Below, piece after piece: positions 22,798-32,391 of a DNA stretch of 64,000 nucleotides. Under the pieces are notes generated by a model. It ran no database searches and was not told where the DNA came from. It saw nothing but the letters and a program-made list of their open reading frames with translations. Positions within the stretch are counted from its first letter, which is position 1, and each line of letters opens with the position of its first letter. The DNA is from Lactarius indigo. Taxonomy: Eukaryota > Basidiomycota > Agaricomycetes > Russulales > Russulaceae. The position numbers were made by a program, and so were the translations under genes. The stretch lies in the NCBI GenBank assembly GCA_025766275.1, contig JAFKAC010000124.1, positions 83,517 through 147,516 on the forward strand, given 5' to 3'.

Positions 22798-25377
22798 TCA
22801 CCGAAAGTCGCGAGCCGGCCAATCACGCTGCTCGTCCGCAATGCGTTCTAAGGCGGTGGCGCGTTCCAGGCGGTAAATGGCATCCTGCCGGTCGTCCTGC
22901 GTGCACTCGATCATCGCGCGGAGTTGGCTCACCCGAGCTCGGAGTCGATCCAGCTCATAGCTGGCCGCGCGGAAGCGCGTGACCTCCGCCGTGAGCGACT
23001 CGTCGTTGATACGATTGAGCGCGCGGTCGGTGATCTTGTCCGCCTCGAAGACAACGAGGTCTTCGTGCGGGTACGTGGGGCGGAGCGCGGCAGATACGTG
23101 GGGTTCGGCGTAGAGGGGCTTACCGTAAACATGTGGCGAACCTGGTATGACCCCCAATATAAGAGGGTCCGCTCCTCCGATGATTTGGACGTGTGATGCG
23201 TCCCTTTCTACTCCGTCCGGCCCGGTGATGGGGTATCGAATGTGATGGGGTCGTCGGTTCGCCCGGAACCCTTCAGGCGCAATGACATGCGCGGGGTCCT
23301 CGGCGGCGGTGAACGGACGGTGATCGGCGGCACCAGGCACGCGCACACGTCCTCGATACATGGGGGACCCGTCGGAGTAGACGAGCCAGGGCGTGACGAG
23401 GGGATTATCAGGGTCACATTTCGTTCGAAGGAAGGTATGTCTCGCCGGGTAATAATCTTCGTCGTCATGGCCAGCCTCAGCTGCCGCCATCGCTGCCGTC
23501 GCTCGCGCATCTCCCTCAGTCGGGCCGCTGCTGAGTCCAGCTGTTCCTTCTGCCATGCTGCTGCTACCCTCTTCCAACCCTCCAACTCGTACTCCATCAG
23601 CGCTTGAACGCTGGTCGTTGCTCGGGAAAACTCCGCAAACGCTGATGAGGTCGTCGCTTGGGGGGATAGCGGCGATGGGTTCACGCTCGCCGCGATCGTT
23701 TCGGAAGACGTGGACGACGGCTTGGTCGTCGTCAGGGGTGGTCGTCGGGTCTGGGAATCTGGTGACGACGTTGATCCATTCTTGTGCGGTGATGGGCCCC
23801 TCTGCTGGTGTAAGAGGTGTCCATGGCGTGAGCTGAGTGTTGGGAACTTCGGTGTCGCTGTCCTCCGCCAAGAGGGCTCGGGCGTCTTCTGCGAGGGAGT
23901 CGAGGAGTTGCGCCTGTGTGACATGTCGCAGTGGGGAAGTAGGCATAAGAGTAATGGCTGAGCGAAGGAAGAGGGGGTGACTGTCCTCTGTCCGAGCGAC
24001 CCCCACTTTATCTCTTCTACCGTGGGTTTGCGCTTCCTGATACAGGCGAAGCGCTTCCGGCGCAAAGACGTCGTCTTTGTTGACCCACTGGTTCTCCGAG
24101 TCTGGGTACCCCTTCCATTTGATCAAGTATTGAAGGCGCTTCCCTCTGCCGAAATGCCGAGTGTCCAGGATGGCCTCGACTTCATATTCCTCTTCTCCAT
24201 CTATCAGTTCGGGCGGTGGTCGTGTGAAGTTTTCCCCGTGCAAGGAAGTTTGCTTGTACGGTGTGAGAAGATCGATGTGAAACACTGGATGGATGCTCCA
24301 CTGCGTGGGAAGTTTCAATCGATAGTTGTAAGGGGACATCACCTGTACCACCCGAAAGGGTCCGTGGCGTCGCGCCGCTAATTTTGCTGTAGGCTGATTG
24401 GTTCGGAGATGTTTGCCCTCGAGCCACACGAGATCGTCGACGTTGAACTTGGGCGTATCTCTGTTGCGCACCCATGACTCTTGCGCCTTCTTCATAAGGC
24501 GTTGGGCGGCGTCTCTAGCCTCTTTTAGCTGTGTCAGTCGCGCGGTCGCGAGGGGAATGGGGGATGGCTTATCCGTCCAGTCCGCTCGTGGGTTGTACCC
24601 CATCAGAAGTTGGAACGGCGACTCTTTAGTGTGTTCATGCGGCCAGTTGTTATGCGCAAACTCAGCGATTGGTAGGTAAGCTTCCCAGTTGTCTTGTCGC
24701 TCATTTACCCAGAAGCGTAGGTACTGTTCCAGCCACTGGTTAGTTCGTTCGGACTGTCCATCAGTACGCGGGTGGTATGCGGTTGATATATTCTGTTGAA
24801 TCCCCAGAATGCGGCACACTTCTCTGGTAAACTTGGATGTGAAGCGTGGGTCGCGGTCGCTTATTATTTTGCGCAGCAATCCGAAACACTTGAACACTTG
24901 GGCGACATACAGAGTCGCCGTTTCTTCTGCGGTGATTTCTTCTCGGCATGGGATAAAGATTGAGGCCTTGCTGCAGTCGTGGTCTGTGACAGTTAGTATA
25001 CTGTCATACCCCTTGGAAACGGGGAGTTTGGTGATGAAGTCTACCGCCACCGTGTGGAACGGCATGGCTTCCAGTATTGGTGTGATGGGATGCAACGCGG
25101 CTCGTATGGGCCTCGTGTTGACTTTATTCCTTTGGCATTCTGCGCAGCCTTGCACGTACTCATATACGTCTCTCCGGAGTCGCGGCCACCAGTAGTGTCT
25201 CTCCAGGATGCGTTGAGTTTTCGCAATTCCCGGATGGCCATGTATTGGCAAGTCGTGATGGTCATGTATTAGTACTCGTTGAGTCGACGCTGGCCCTGTG
25301 ATTACGAACCTGCCGTCCTTGTACCATTCTCCTTGTATTTTCTTGAGGCGATAAGGGTCGATCCACATCTTAATCAC
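22798..25377 (-). CDS. pol: Gypsy-4 Pol, integrase, chromodomain and tail
   Basis: 859 codons without a stop, nearly collinear with 4493-7072 of Gypsy-1. It holds the HHCC zinc site, the complete integrase triad, a chromodomain and the long acidic to Arg-rich tail with a terminal coiled coil. Against Gypsy-1 the tail shows fewer than 20 residue changes in about 400. The protein lacks protease, RT and RNase H because the copy is truncated, and no start codon in a promoter context is evident. It matters mainly as an intact record of the tail. Confidence 0.88.
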   Translation of the reverse strand: MIKMWIDPYRLKKIQGEWYKDGRFVITGPASTQRVLIHDHHDLPIHGHPGIAKTQRILERHYWWPRLRRDVYEYVQGCAECQRNKVNTRPIRAALHPITPILEAMPFHTVAVDFITKLPVSKGYDSILTVTDHDCSKASIFIPCREEITAEETATLYVAQVFKCFGLLRKIISDRDPRFTSKFTREVCRILGIQQNISTAYHPRTDGQSERTNQWLEQYLRFWVNERQDNWEAYLPIAEFAHNNWPHEHTKESPFQLLMGYNPRADWTDKPSPIPLATARLTQLKEARDAAQRLMKKAQESWVRNRDTPKFNVDDLVWLEGKHLRTNQPTAKLAARRHGPFRVVQVMSPYNYRLKLPTQWSIHPVFHIDLLTPYKQTSLHGENFTRPPPELIDGEEEYEVEAILDTRHFGRGKRLQYLIKWKGYPDSENQWVNKDDVFAPEALRLYQEAQTHGRRDKVGVARTEDSHPLFLRSAITLMPTSPLRHVTQAQLLDSLAEDARALLAEDSDTEVPNTQLTPWTPLTPAEGPITAQEWINVVTRFPDPTTTPDDDQAVVHVFRNDRGEREPIAAIPPSDDLISVCGVFPSNDQRSSADGVRVGGLEEGSSSMAEGTAGLSSGPTEGDARATAAMAAAEAGHDDEDYYPARHTFLRTKCDPDNPLVTPWLVYSDGSPMYRGRVRVPGAADHRPFTAAEDPAHVIAPEGFRANRRPHHIRYPITGPDGVERDASHVQIIGGADPLILGVIPGSPHVYGKPLYAEPHVSAALRPTYPHEDLVVFEADKITDRALNRINDESLTAEVTRFRAASYELDRLRARVSQLRAMIECTQDDRQDAIYRLERATALERIADEQRDWPARDFR

Positions 25378-25383
25378 CTCTTA

Positions 25384-25643
25384 AGGTTTAGGGTTTAGGG
25401 TGGTCAAATTCGAAACAAAACCGAGCGAAGCGAGGTTTTGTTGAGAACTGATGAGAGAGGCGAAAGGAGCCAAGGGGAGTGGAGGCTATCCAGTCCCGAC
25501 CCTTTCGCTTTTATGCTCATCAGGGCTTCCTTTCGATTACTAATTGTAGGGAGGTAAAAGCTAATTCGGTAAAGGGTTAATGGTGGGTTTATGGGTTTAA
25601 TCTCTCCATTTGAGATCCAATATAGTCCCTCATATATAGGATG
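25384..25643. other. Unassigned spacer with telomere-like run and stem-loop
   Basis: No gene seen. It opens with about two and a half copies of TTTAGGG right at the Gypsy-4 breakpoint (25384-25401) and has a 9-bp perfect stem with an 11-base loop (25414-25442). Confidence 0.5.
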
Positions 25644-26311
25644 TATAAACATGGGCGTCGAAAGTTCATCTGCATCAGCAGATAGGTCGTGTTTGTACTT
25701 GAAATATATGTTTTATTGTATTCCGAGTAGAATGGTATATTCTGGGAGCCCAAACCGGCCGCGTATAATGAGATACGATATACGCGGCACCTTTTGGGTT
25801 CCAATATTTCCCAAACTGGCCGTGTATAATGAGATACGATATACGCGGCACCTTTTGGGTTCCAATATTTCCCAAACTGGCCGCGTATAATGAGATGCAA
25901 TATACGCGGCACCTTTTGGGTGTCCATATCGACCGCGTATAATGAGATCAATTATACGCGGTCGATATGGACACCCAAAAGGTGCCGCGTATATTGCATC
26001 TCATTATACGCGGCCAGTTTGGGAAATATTGGAACCCAAAAGGTGCCGCGTATATCGTATCTCATTATACGCGGCCGGTTTGGGAAATATTGGAACCCAA
26101 AAGGTGCCGCGTATATCGTATCTCATTATACACGGCCAGTTTGGGAAATATTGGAACCCAAAAGGTGCCGCGTATATCGTATCTCATTATACGCGGCCGG
26201 TTTGGGCTCCCAGAATATACCATTCTACTCGGAATACAATAAAACATATATTTCAAGTACAAACACGACCTATCTGCTGATGCAGATGAACTTTCGACGC
26301 CCATGTTTATA
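25644..26311. repeat. 668-bp foldback palindrome built of about 61-bp units
   Basis: Two arms of about 300 bp pair almost perfectly about a centre near 25947. The outer sequence tataaacatggg appears inverted at both ends. The left arm has three and the right arm four copies of a roughly 61-bp unit, so the right arm gained or the left arm lost one. Each unit carries a smaller dyad, GCCGCGTATA followed by TATACGCGGC around a TGAGAT-containing spacer. No transposase is encoded. Confidence 0.9.
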
Positions 26312-26749
26312 TATTGACCACATATATCAACTCTCATTATACATAGTCCATATATTTATTTCTGTTTCCGTTTCTGTTTCTACAATTATGCTTAGTCAGC
26401 AGCTCCTTCCCTGATGTTCTCCCTTGATATCCCCCTTGAAACCCAGTCAAAACCCTGATGAACAAAACAGGATAGGATTTAATTTAATTGAATTGATTCA
26501 ATCAAATTCAACTTTCCAGACTATATCCAATCAGATTCATTTGTGTGTTGTAAATAATTGATATTTGTTGCATGCAATTGCACAACAATTGATTTCACCT
26601 ATTGAATCTTATTGATATCCATTGAATCTTACTGAATGTTGTTGAACCATGCACAAATGTGGAGAATTGAATTACATTGAGTTCAGTTGAGCTGAGTCCA
26701 TTCTACTGCAGTACACAACAAAAGAAATCATTCTACACTACCAAGAAAC
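26312..26749. other. AT-rich spacer, nothing recognised
   Basis: Low-complexity sequence with many imperfect ttgaatt-type words. No gene or element boundary is seen. Confidence 0.5.
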
Positions 26750-29446
26750 TACCAATTCAACTGAGGCTCCAGTGAGGTCTTCAAGCTGGCATTGAGCCAG
26801 TAGTTTTCTTCTTCATCACCTTGAGTTTGCACCAGGTATATGTCTGTAGATATAATTGGGTTAGATTGTGTCAGGTGAGAAATGAATGACTTACTATGCA
26901 GGTATCTTTGTCCAACTTGTTTCATATCTTCACAAACTTGTTGCATGTCACTTGATGGTCCTTGAGGAAGTTGATTGCATAGAGGTTCCTATGGGGCTGT
27001 GTTAGGACAAGTGATTGAAATGATCCTAATACCTACCTTGCAGTTGTGCTCTTTCCAGGGCACATGATGCCTGCTTTCTTTATCTTGGTCTTTGAGGTGC
27101 TCTTATCAGTCTTGCTGGTTGCCTCCAAGGCATCACCAGTCAACACTGCTCCAGGCATTGGAGCCATTCTCACTGTGTCCATCAGTGTCATTGGCACATT
27201 GTCAGTTGTGTTGGTGGACTTGCATTGGGGGCCAGGCTTTGCAGGGATGCCATTGGTGGCAGTTGACAGGGCACCTTCTGAAGCTTGGTCAGGGGTGCTT
27301 GCCATTGTATCCATCATCCATGTGTCATCGTTTGTGCCAGCTGAGTTGGGATGGGGAGCAGGCTCTAGCAGGGTGTGGTTGGTAACTGTTGTGATAGCAT
27401 AAAGGGCATACCTTCCTGGGTTTGGATGTTGGCATCTTCCAACAGCAGTACTGGAGGGGTAGTTGGGACAGGAGTCTTCTAGATGATGCTGGTGCTGGGA
27501 ATCAAGTTAGCAAAATGGGGTGTGTGGGGTTGCAGAGACATACAGTGGGTTTGAGATAATCTTTGTGAAAGTGTGTTGTTAGTCACATAGAATGCAGGTG
27601 GGATGATAGTAGATGTACTATGGACATCTCTGTGTCAGGGCCACCAGTTGTCACAGCAGCATGTTGAGTATTGGATGGTCCTGGCAGACCTTTGGGGGCA
27701 CCAGACATCATGGGACCCTGATCCTCATGCATGGTGGGTGTGTTGCTGCCATCTATTGCTGTAGGCACAATGGGTGGTGCAGGTTGAGTGGAAGGGGTGA
27801 TGGTTGAGATTGGGGAGTCAAGGGTCAGACAAGAAGTGGATGGTGACATGGGAGACGTGCCACATTGTGCGTCGAGTGCCAGAGTGTGCATTGGATTGAG
27901 AAGTGGATGGTGACATGGGAGACATGCCATGTGTGCACCAAGTGCCAGAGCATGCATTGGATTGAGAAGTGGATGGTGATGTTGCAGACACGCCATGTGT
28001 ACTCCATCCCACCATATCTGTGGGGCAGTAGTGAGTGCAGAGGAAAAGGAAGGGACCCCATGCACCACACTTGCGACACATCTTGTATTGTGGACAATGG
28101 ATCTCATCGTGATTAGCATTGGAACAGAAGCATCGCCCATACCACCTTCCCTGAGTGGCAGCTGCAGTGGTTGGTGGGGAGGGCACAGTGAAGGAGGTGG
28201 TTTCATCAGGGGACATCTCCTGACATATCCATTCTTCTGCTTGTTGCATGGTAATCACCTCGGTGACCATCTCTGCACGATAGAAGATACACCGATACGA
28301 TTGGTGCTCCTGGCTTTGACAATGTTGGCAGGCTGGCCTTGGTCTCATGGGGCAGTCACATACGAGGTGGTGAGGACTATTACACTGGTAACACCATCGT
28401 CAGCAGGGTCTGTCGATGAGTCAAGGAAACTTGACTGGTCCACCATGTCTGGGGGAAAAGGGGATGGCATAGTGGGAACGGTGTTGTGGAGCAGGGAGTG
28501 CAGTGAGATGAGCATACTTGTCAGCGATGGTGGTGAGGGCTCCTGCATACTGCAAACATCTTTTTGTACTGGCTAGCATTAGGTCCACCATGAGCTGGTC
28601 TGCTCTGAGTTTTCAGGCATCCTCTTCTCGCTTCTCGTGTTTTTCATCCAGCTCCTTCAGAGCCACAAGTCCTGTGTGTAATTGAGTTATTTTGGCAGTG
28701 AGGTGTGGGGAGTTAAGCTCAATCAGGGTTTTGTCCAGAGCACAGGTGTGGATGTCGTTTGGATCAAAGAACTGGAGTTGCTCTGCAGTGAATGGGGGAG
28801 CAGAGATGTTGGGACACAGAGTAGACAGGTAGATGGTTTTGCCATAGTGAGGGTGTTCTTGCCGCATTGTTCCCACTACCTTGGTGAATCCTTTGCGATA
28901 GTAGATGTACTTCGCAATGTGGAATCCACCCTCAGGTAGTGGGATTTGCAATGGGTAGTACTTGGGCAAGCCGGGGGTGTTTGGGAAGAAGGGGGCACCT
29001 GGGTCATCAGTTTCTTCGCTAGGGGTGTTGGGTCTGTTGTAGTTGATGGGGGTGTGAACTCAGATGGGGGTGAGTGGTGTAGGAGGGGATTCTAGTGGGG
29101 GTGGTGGTGTCGAGGGTGTCGGTGATGGTACAGGTGCCTCAGGTGATGGTGTAGGGTTTTGACGAGGAGGGGGAGTTGGTGAGTATTGGCCTTCCTTGGG
29201 TGTAGATGGCATGAGTTCCCCTGGTTCTTGTTCAGGGGAGCAGGGGATGATGGGTACTGGGTTGATGGTCACAGTAGACCGGGGAGAGTCTGTGGATGGT
29301 GGTGGTGGCGACAATCGAGGGATTCCAGGGATGGTGAATGACAGGTTGGTGACAGCGATGGTTTCACCATTGAAGAGGGCAGTGAGTTGGGGATCCACGT
29401 TGAGGACATTGATGAGGGTTGTGTCAGGGACTGGGGTGGTAGCCAT
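26750..29446 (-). pseudogene. Decayed multi-CCHC zinc-knuckle protein gene
   Basis: From the ATG at 29446 one frame runs to below 27900, interrupted by TGA codons only (29060-29062, 28613-28615 and two near 28405-28430). The N-terminus is hydrophobic and then strongly Pro/Ser-rich. A middle domain (about 28613-28969) follows. Next come a CCHC knuckle (CYQCNSPHHLVCDC), a second one (CQHCQSQEHQSYRC) and a related third with CFC spacing. A tail of repeated HVTIHFS or SPSTSQSN units reflects a short tandem repeat at 27850-28000. A Lys-rich segment at 27033-27317 ends in STTAR before a GTAGGT donor. The role is unknown. Nucleic-acid binding is inferred from the knuckles. It lies directly downstream of Gypsy-5 in the same direction and could be its extra ORF or a separate multicopy gene. 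Confidence 0.5.
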
Positions 29447-29589
29447 GGTGTTGTGCTGCTAAAGGGTTTGATTGAGGGTGTTCTCTTTATATCTTTCGTC
29501 CAGCCCTTGTGGCGGATGGGTGTGAACAATAGTAGTCTCTAATTGTGTCCTTGGTGTGTGTTAGATTGGTCACAGGTTCCCATGTGTTG

Positions 29590-30172
29590 TCACTTGTGGG
29601 GAATCCCTTCCACTTTACCAGGAAGTGGAGTTTGCACCCTCAGCCTCATTCCTGGGTGTCTTCAATTCACTCCACTTCATATTCTTCTTCTCCATTGATA
29701 AGGTCAGGTGGAGGCCAGGTGAAGTTTGTTCCGTGCATCTCCATCTCCTTATACAGTGTGAGAAGGTTTGTATGAAATACAGGGTGAATCTTCCATGATG
29801 TGGGAAGTTAGAGCTCATAAGAAACATCTGAAAGAACCTTTGTTATTTTAAGGGGTCTGTATCTTTTGGGGGCAAGTTTGCTTGTGGGATAGAAGGTGTG
29901 GAGGTTGTTCCTTCTAACCATACATAGTCCCCTTGTTGATAAGGTGTGAACCCCATTTTGCCTCGCTGTGCCATGAGGTGTTGTGCATGCCTGATGCTGT
30001 CCTGGGCATGCTGTCTAAGGACCAGCAATTCTTCTAATCGTTGATCCACTGTGGGACAACTTGACAGTTTGGGGATCCATGTTGTATGAGGTTCCCACCC
30101 CATAAGGAGTGTGAATGGAGGGTGTTTGGTTGTGGTGTTTGTCCATGAATTGTGCATGAATTGTGCCATGGG
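29590..30172 (-). pseudogene. Gypsy-5 fragment: integrase C-terminus and chromodomain
   Basis: 29843-30172 reads as the end of a gypsy integrase (FTLLMGWEPHT and GDYVWLEG are typical blocks). 29600-29760 reads as a chromodomain (PPPDLINGEEEYEVE, then FLVKWKGFP) with three TGA codons, at least two of them at usual arginine positions. The rest of pol is absent because an LTR begins at 30173. Confidence 0.75.
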
Positions 30173-30835
30173 TGTAACGCCACTACAGGGGCATTAGGTA
30201 TGACCTGTACCAAGTTAGTCAAGACACGAGAGTACAAGCTCGGAGGCTTGACTTCAGTAGAATGGTGCATAAGAGTCACAAGGATGTAAGTCACTTGGAC
30301 TATAGAGAAGGGCTAAGGCGTGAAAACCTAGCAGAATGGGGTTCACAAGACAGGGAAAAGCGCAGAGGTGTTCCGTGTTAGATGAGTGTCGTTATTACAC
30401 AAGAAGTCTAGTCTACTGTACAAGCTAGGTAGTGCTAGGTTTAAATATGGGTAAGGCTGTATGGTCGCTGCAAACAGATGGCACCATTGCCAGATTGAGG
30501 GATAAAGGGAGACACACAGGGAGAACAAAGCACAACAGTATATGGAACAAGGGCAAATCACATGGGTTCACATGTGAGTGGGAATGGGATGGAAACTAGC
30601 ACATGTCAAGCTTTATCACAAGAGATCACTGATAAGCAGGGTGTGTGATAGGAACCAGGTAATTGTAAAGTCTGTGTTATTGTACAGGTCTTGTGGGATG
30701 TCAGGGATGGAAAGGTAAAGTAAAGAAAGAAGCTGACTGATACGATATAAGAGTCCATGACTAATACTACTGTTGGGCCATAGTCATAACCAGCCATGAG
30801 TCATATGATCATGAGTCAGAGTCTGTATTGTAACA
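30173..30835 (-). repeat. LTR (family D), inverted
   Basis: Bounded by tgtaacg on the left and attgtaaca on the right. Its first 115 bp (read on the - strand) match the start of the Gypsy-2 LTR at 9868. It cuts the Gypsy-5 integrase. The flanking 5-mers (atggg and acaag) do not match, so a simple solo insertion is not shown. Confidence 0.6.
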
Positions 30836-30923
30836 ACAAGGTAAGTAACAGAATATCACAAAGTTCAAGGGACACATTGTTCTACGACAGGACAAAGGAG
30901 AGTGTGTAAAGAGAACAAGGCAT

Positions 30924-31015
30924 TGTATTTCATAGCAATAAGACAACAGACATCTTCACTTAATACCTGTGTGACTGAGAACCTTTAGAACCCATGTCCC
31001 TGGTAGGGCATAACA
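30924..31015 (+). repeat. Fragment of family-B LTR end
   Basis: About 92 bp match the last part of the LTR at 36280-36858 (from tatttcatagcaataag to the terminal taaca). The rest of that LTR is missing. Confidence 0.75.
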
Positions 31016-31239
31016 ATAACCCTTCATGCCTTACTAGTTGGCCCAGTGGCACATGACCTTTGAACTCAGGCCCTAGCGCTGGTCCATTAGCAACTCAACT
31101 CCAAGTGTTGGACTTAGGCCAGGGAGGTTGTCCAGTGTCCAACCTCAGTGACTAGGTATGAAGCTGCAGGAGTGCCTTTCAGACCTTTCAGACCTCAGCA
31201 TAGGGGTTTATATAGAAGACCTTAGGAGTCGTTGCACAC

Positions 31240-32052
31240 TGTTACAGTTCCGAGGGACCGTACTGTCATGCCACTGTCGGGGCGTGCGTCTGGTCTGTAA
31301 CAGGTCCTACCTTAGGCAAAGGATACTGAGTCGACCCGCTGCTGGGCAGAACGGCGTCTAAGTCTGATGGGTGTTCCTTGATATAGCTCAAGGCAACAAG
31401 GCTTCAGAGAAGAGGGCTGTGATAGAGATGAAAGGAAAGTACTGAGGGGACTAGACAGTATATTGACAAAGCCAAAGCTAAGGAAATACAGAGTATACTA
31501 CAGGGTTTATATAGCTAGCGTTCGGGGATGCCAGCGAGGCAGTACAATGCCAACGAGGCAAGTGCCAGCAAAGCGGGTGCCAGCAAAGCAGATGCCAGCA
31601 AGTCAAAGAAGCGAAGGAGAAAAAGAAGGGAGGAGGAAGAACAGAAGAACATGAGGCGTTCATGACACGTACGGGTTTTCAACGGAGCTGAGCTTGATGT
31701 TTGGGTAGAGTCGGAACTCGCTATTCTCAAGCAAGTCAAGTTTGGGGTACTTGTGTCACTCAAGGAGTTCACAAGTGAGCGGGTTTCAACAGGATACTAC
31801 TTGGTATTCAAGAACTAAGAGTAGACAAGCATTTGTGCTACTCGATGCACTATGTCTTATACTCACACAGACTGGGGTTTTCGGGGGCCGTTTTCTACAA
31901 GCCATGTCACTAACTACTGCTATGTGGACGATTTGTGATATGAGCACCATAAGGCGTGCTTTGACGAGACTGATACTTCTGCAAAACTTTGAGGGTCTAT
32001 ACTCCACCGCACATTGCATGACGTGATGTCATGATGTCACATGACCATGACA
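31240..32052 (-). repeat. Gypsy-6 3' LTR, split by a solo LTR
   Basis: 31240-31263 plus 31668-32052, after removing the nested LTR and one copy of its duplication, give exactly 404 bp, equal to the other LTR. The internal side shows a polypurine tract on the - strand (agtagggggggtta, 32053-32066). Confidence 0.9.
31264..31667 (-). repeat. Solo LTR (family F), TSD cgtac
   Basis: 404 bp starting tgtcatg and ending catgaca, flanked by cgtac on both sides (31259-31263 and 31668-31672). It is the inverted homologue of 48662-49076. It contains several copies of a TGCCAGC word upstream of a TATA box (read on the - strand). Confidence 0.9.
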
Positions 32053-32391
32053 TAACCCCCCTACTAGGCCAAGTCATCTCAACTCACGCTACTGGCGGCA
32101 TGCGTGAAGTTGTAGTCGTGTCAGAACATGTAGTGTTTGGGTCGGCAGTACGGTTCCCCACGGCGTTGGGCACAAAGACGTGCAGTTGCTTGAGTGGCTC
32201 ATTCATGGTCGACTGCTCGTCCGAGCACAGTGAGCCATCTGCAGTAAGTATTTGTATGTGACATTGTCAGTGATGTGACAGACTCATCGTTGCACACATC
32301 ATGCATGTGGCATCTTACATTTGAATGTGAGATGTTTGGTTGACTCACACCATGTGCATGCGGGTAGGCTGTCTCAACTATGGATTGATGC

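Larger units (their letters stand above)
22239..25383 (-). mobile_element. Gypsy-4, inverted and 5'-truncated
   Basis: A - strand copy of the Gypsy-1 family consisting of the 3' LTR (22239-22767) and the integrase-to-tail part of pol. Homology to Gypsy-1 ends within a few bases of 25383, just before the integrase zinc site. The next bases are a short telomere-like run. It lies head to head with Gypsy-3. Confidence 0.9.

Noticed and set aside
25740..26220. CRISPR array
   Set aside because: The repeats are palindromic, mirrored about a centre and lack unique spacers. The genome is fungal.
25890..26414. Open frames of about 110-170 codons in the foldback element
   Set aside because: Products of the palindromic units, mirrored on the other strand, with no independent coding evidence.
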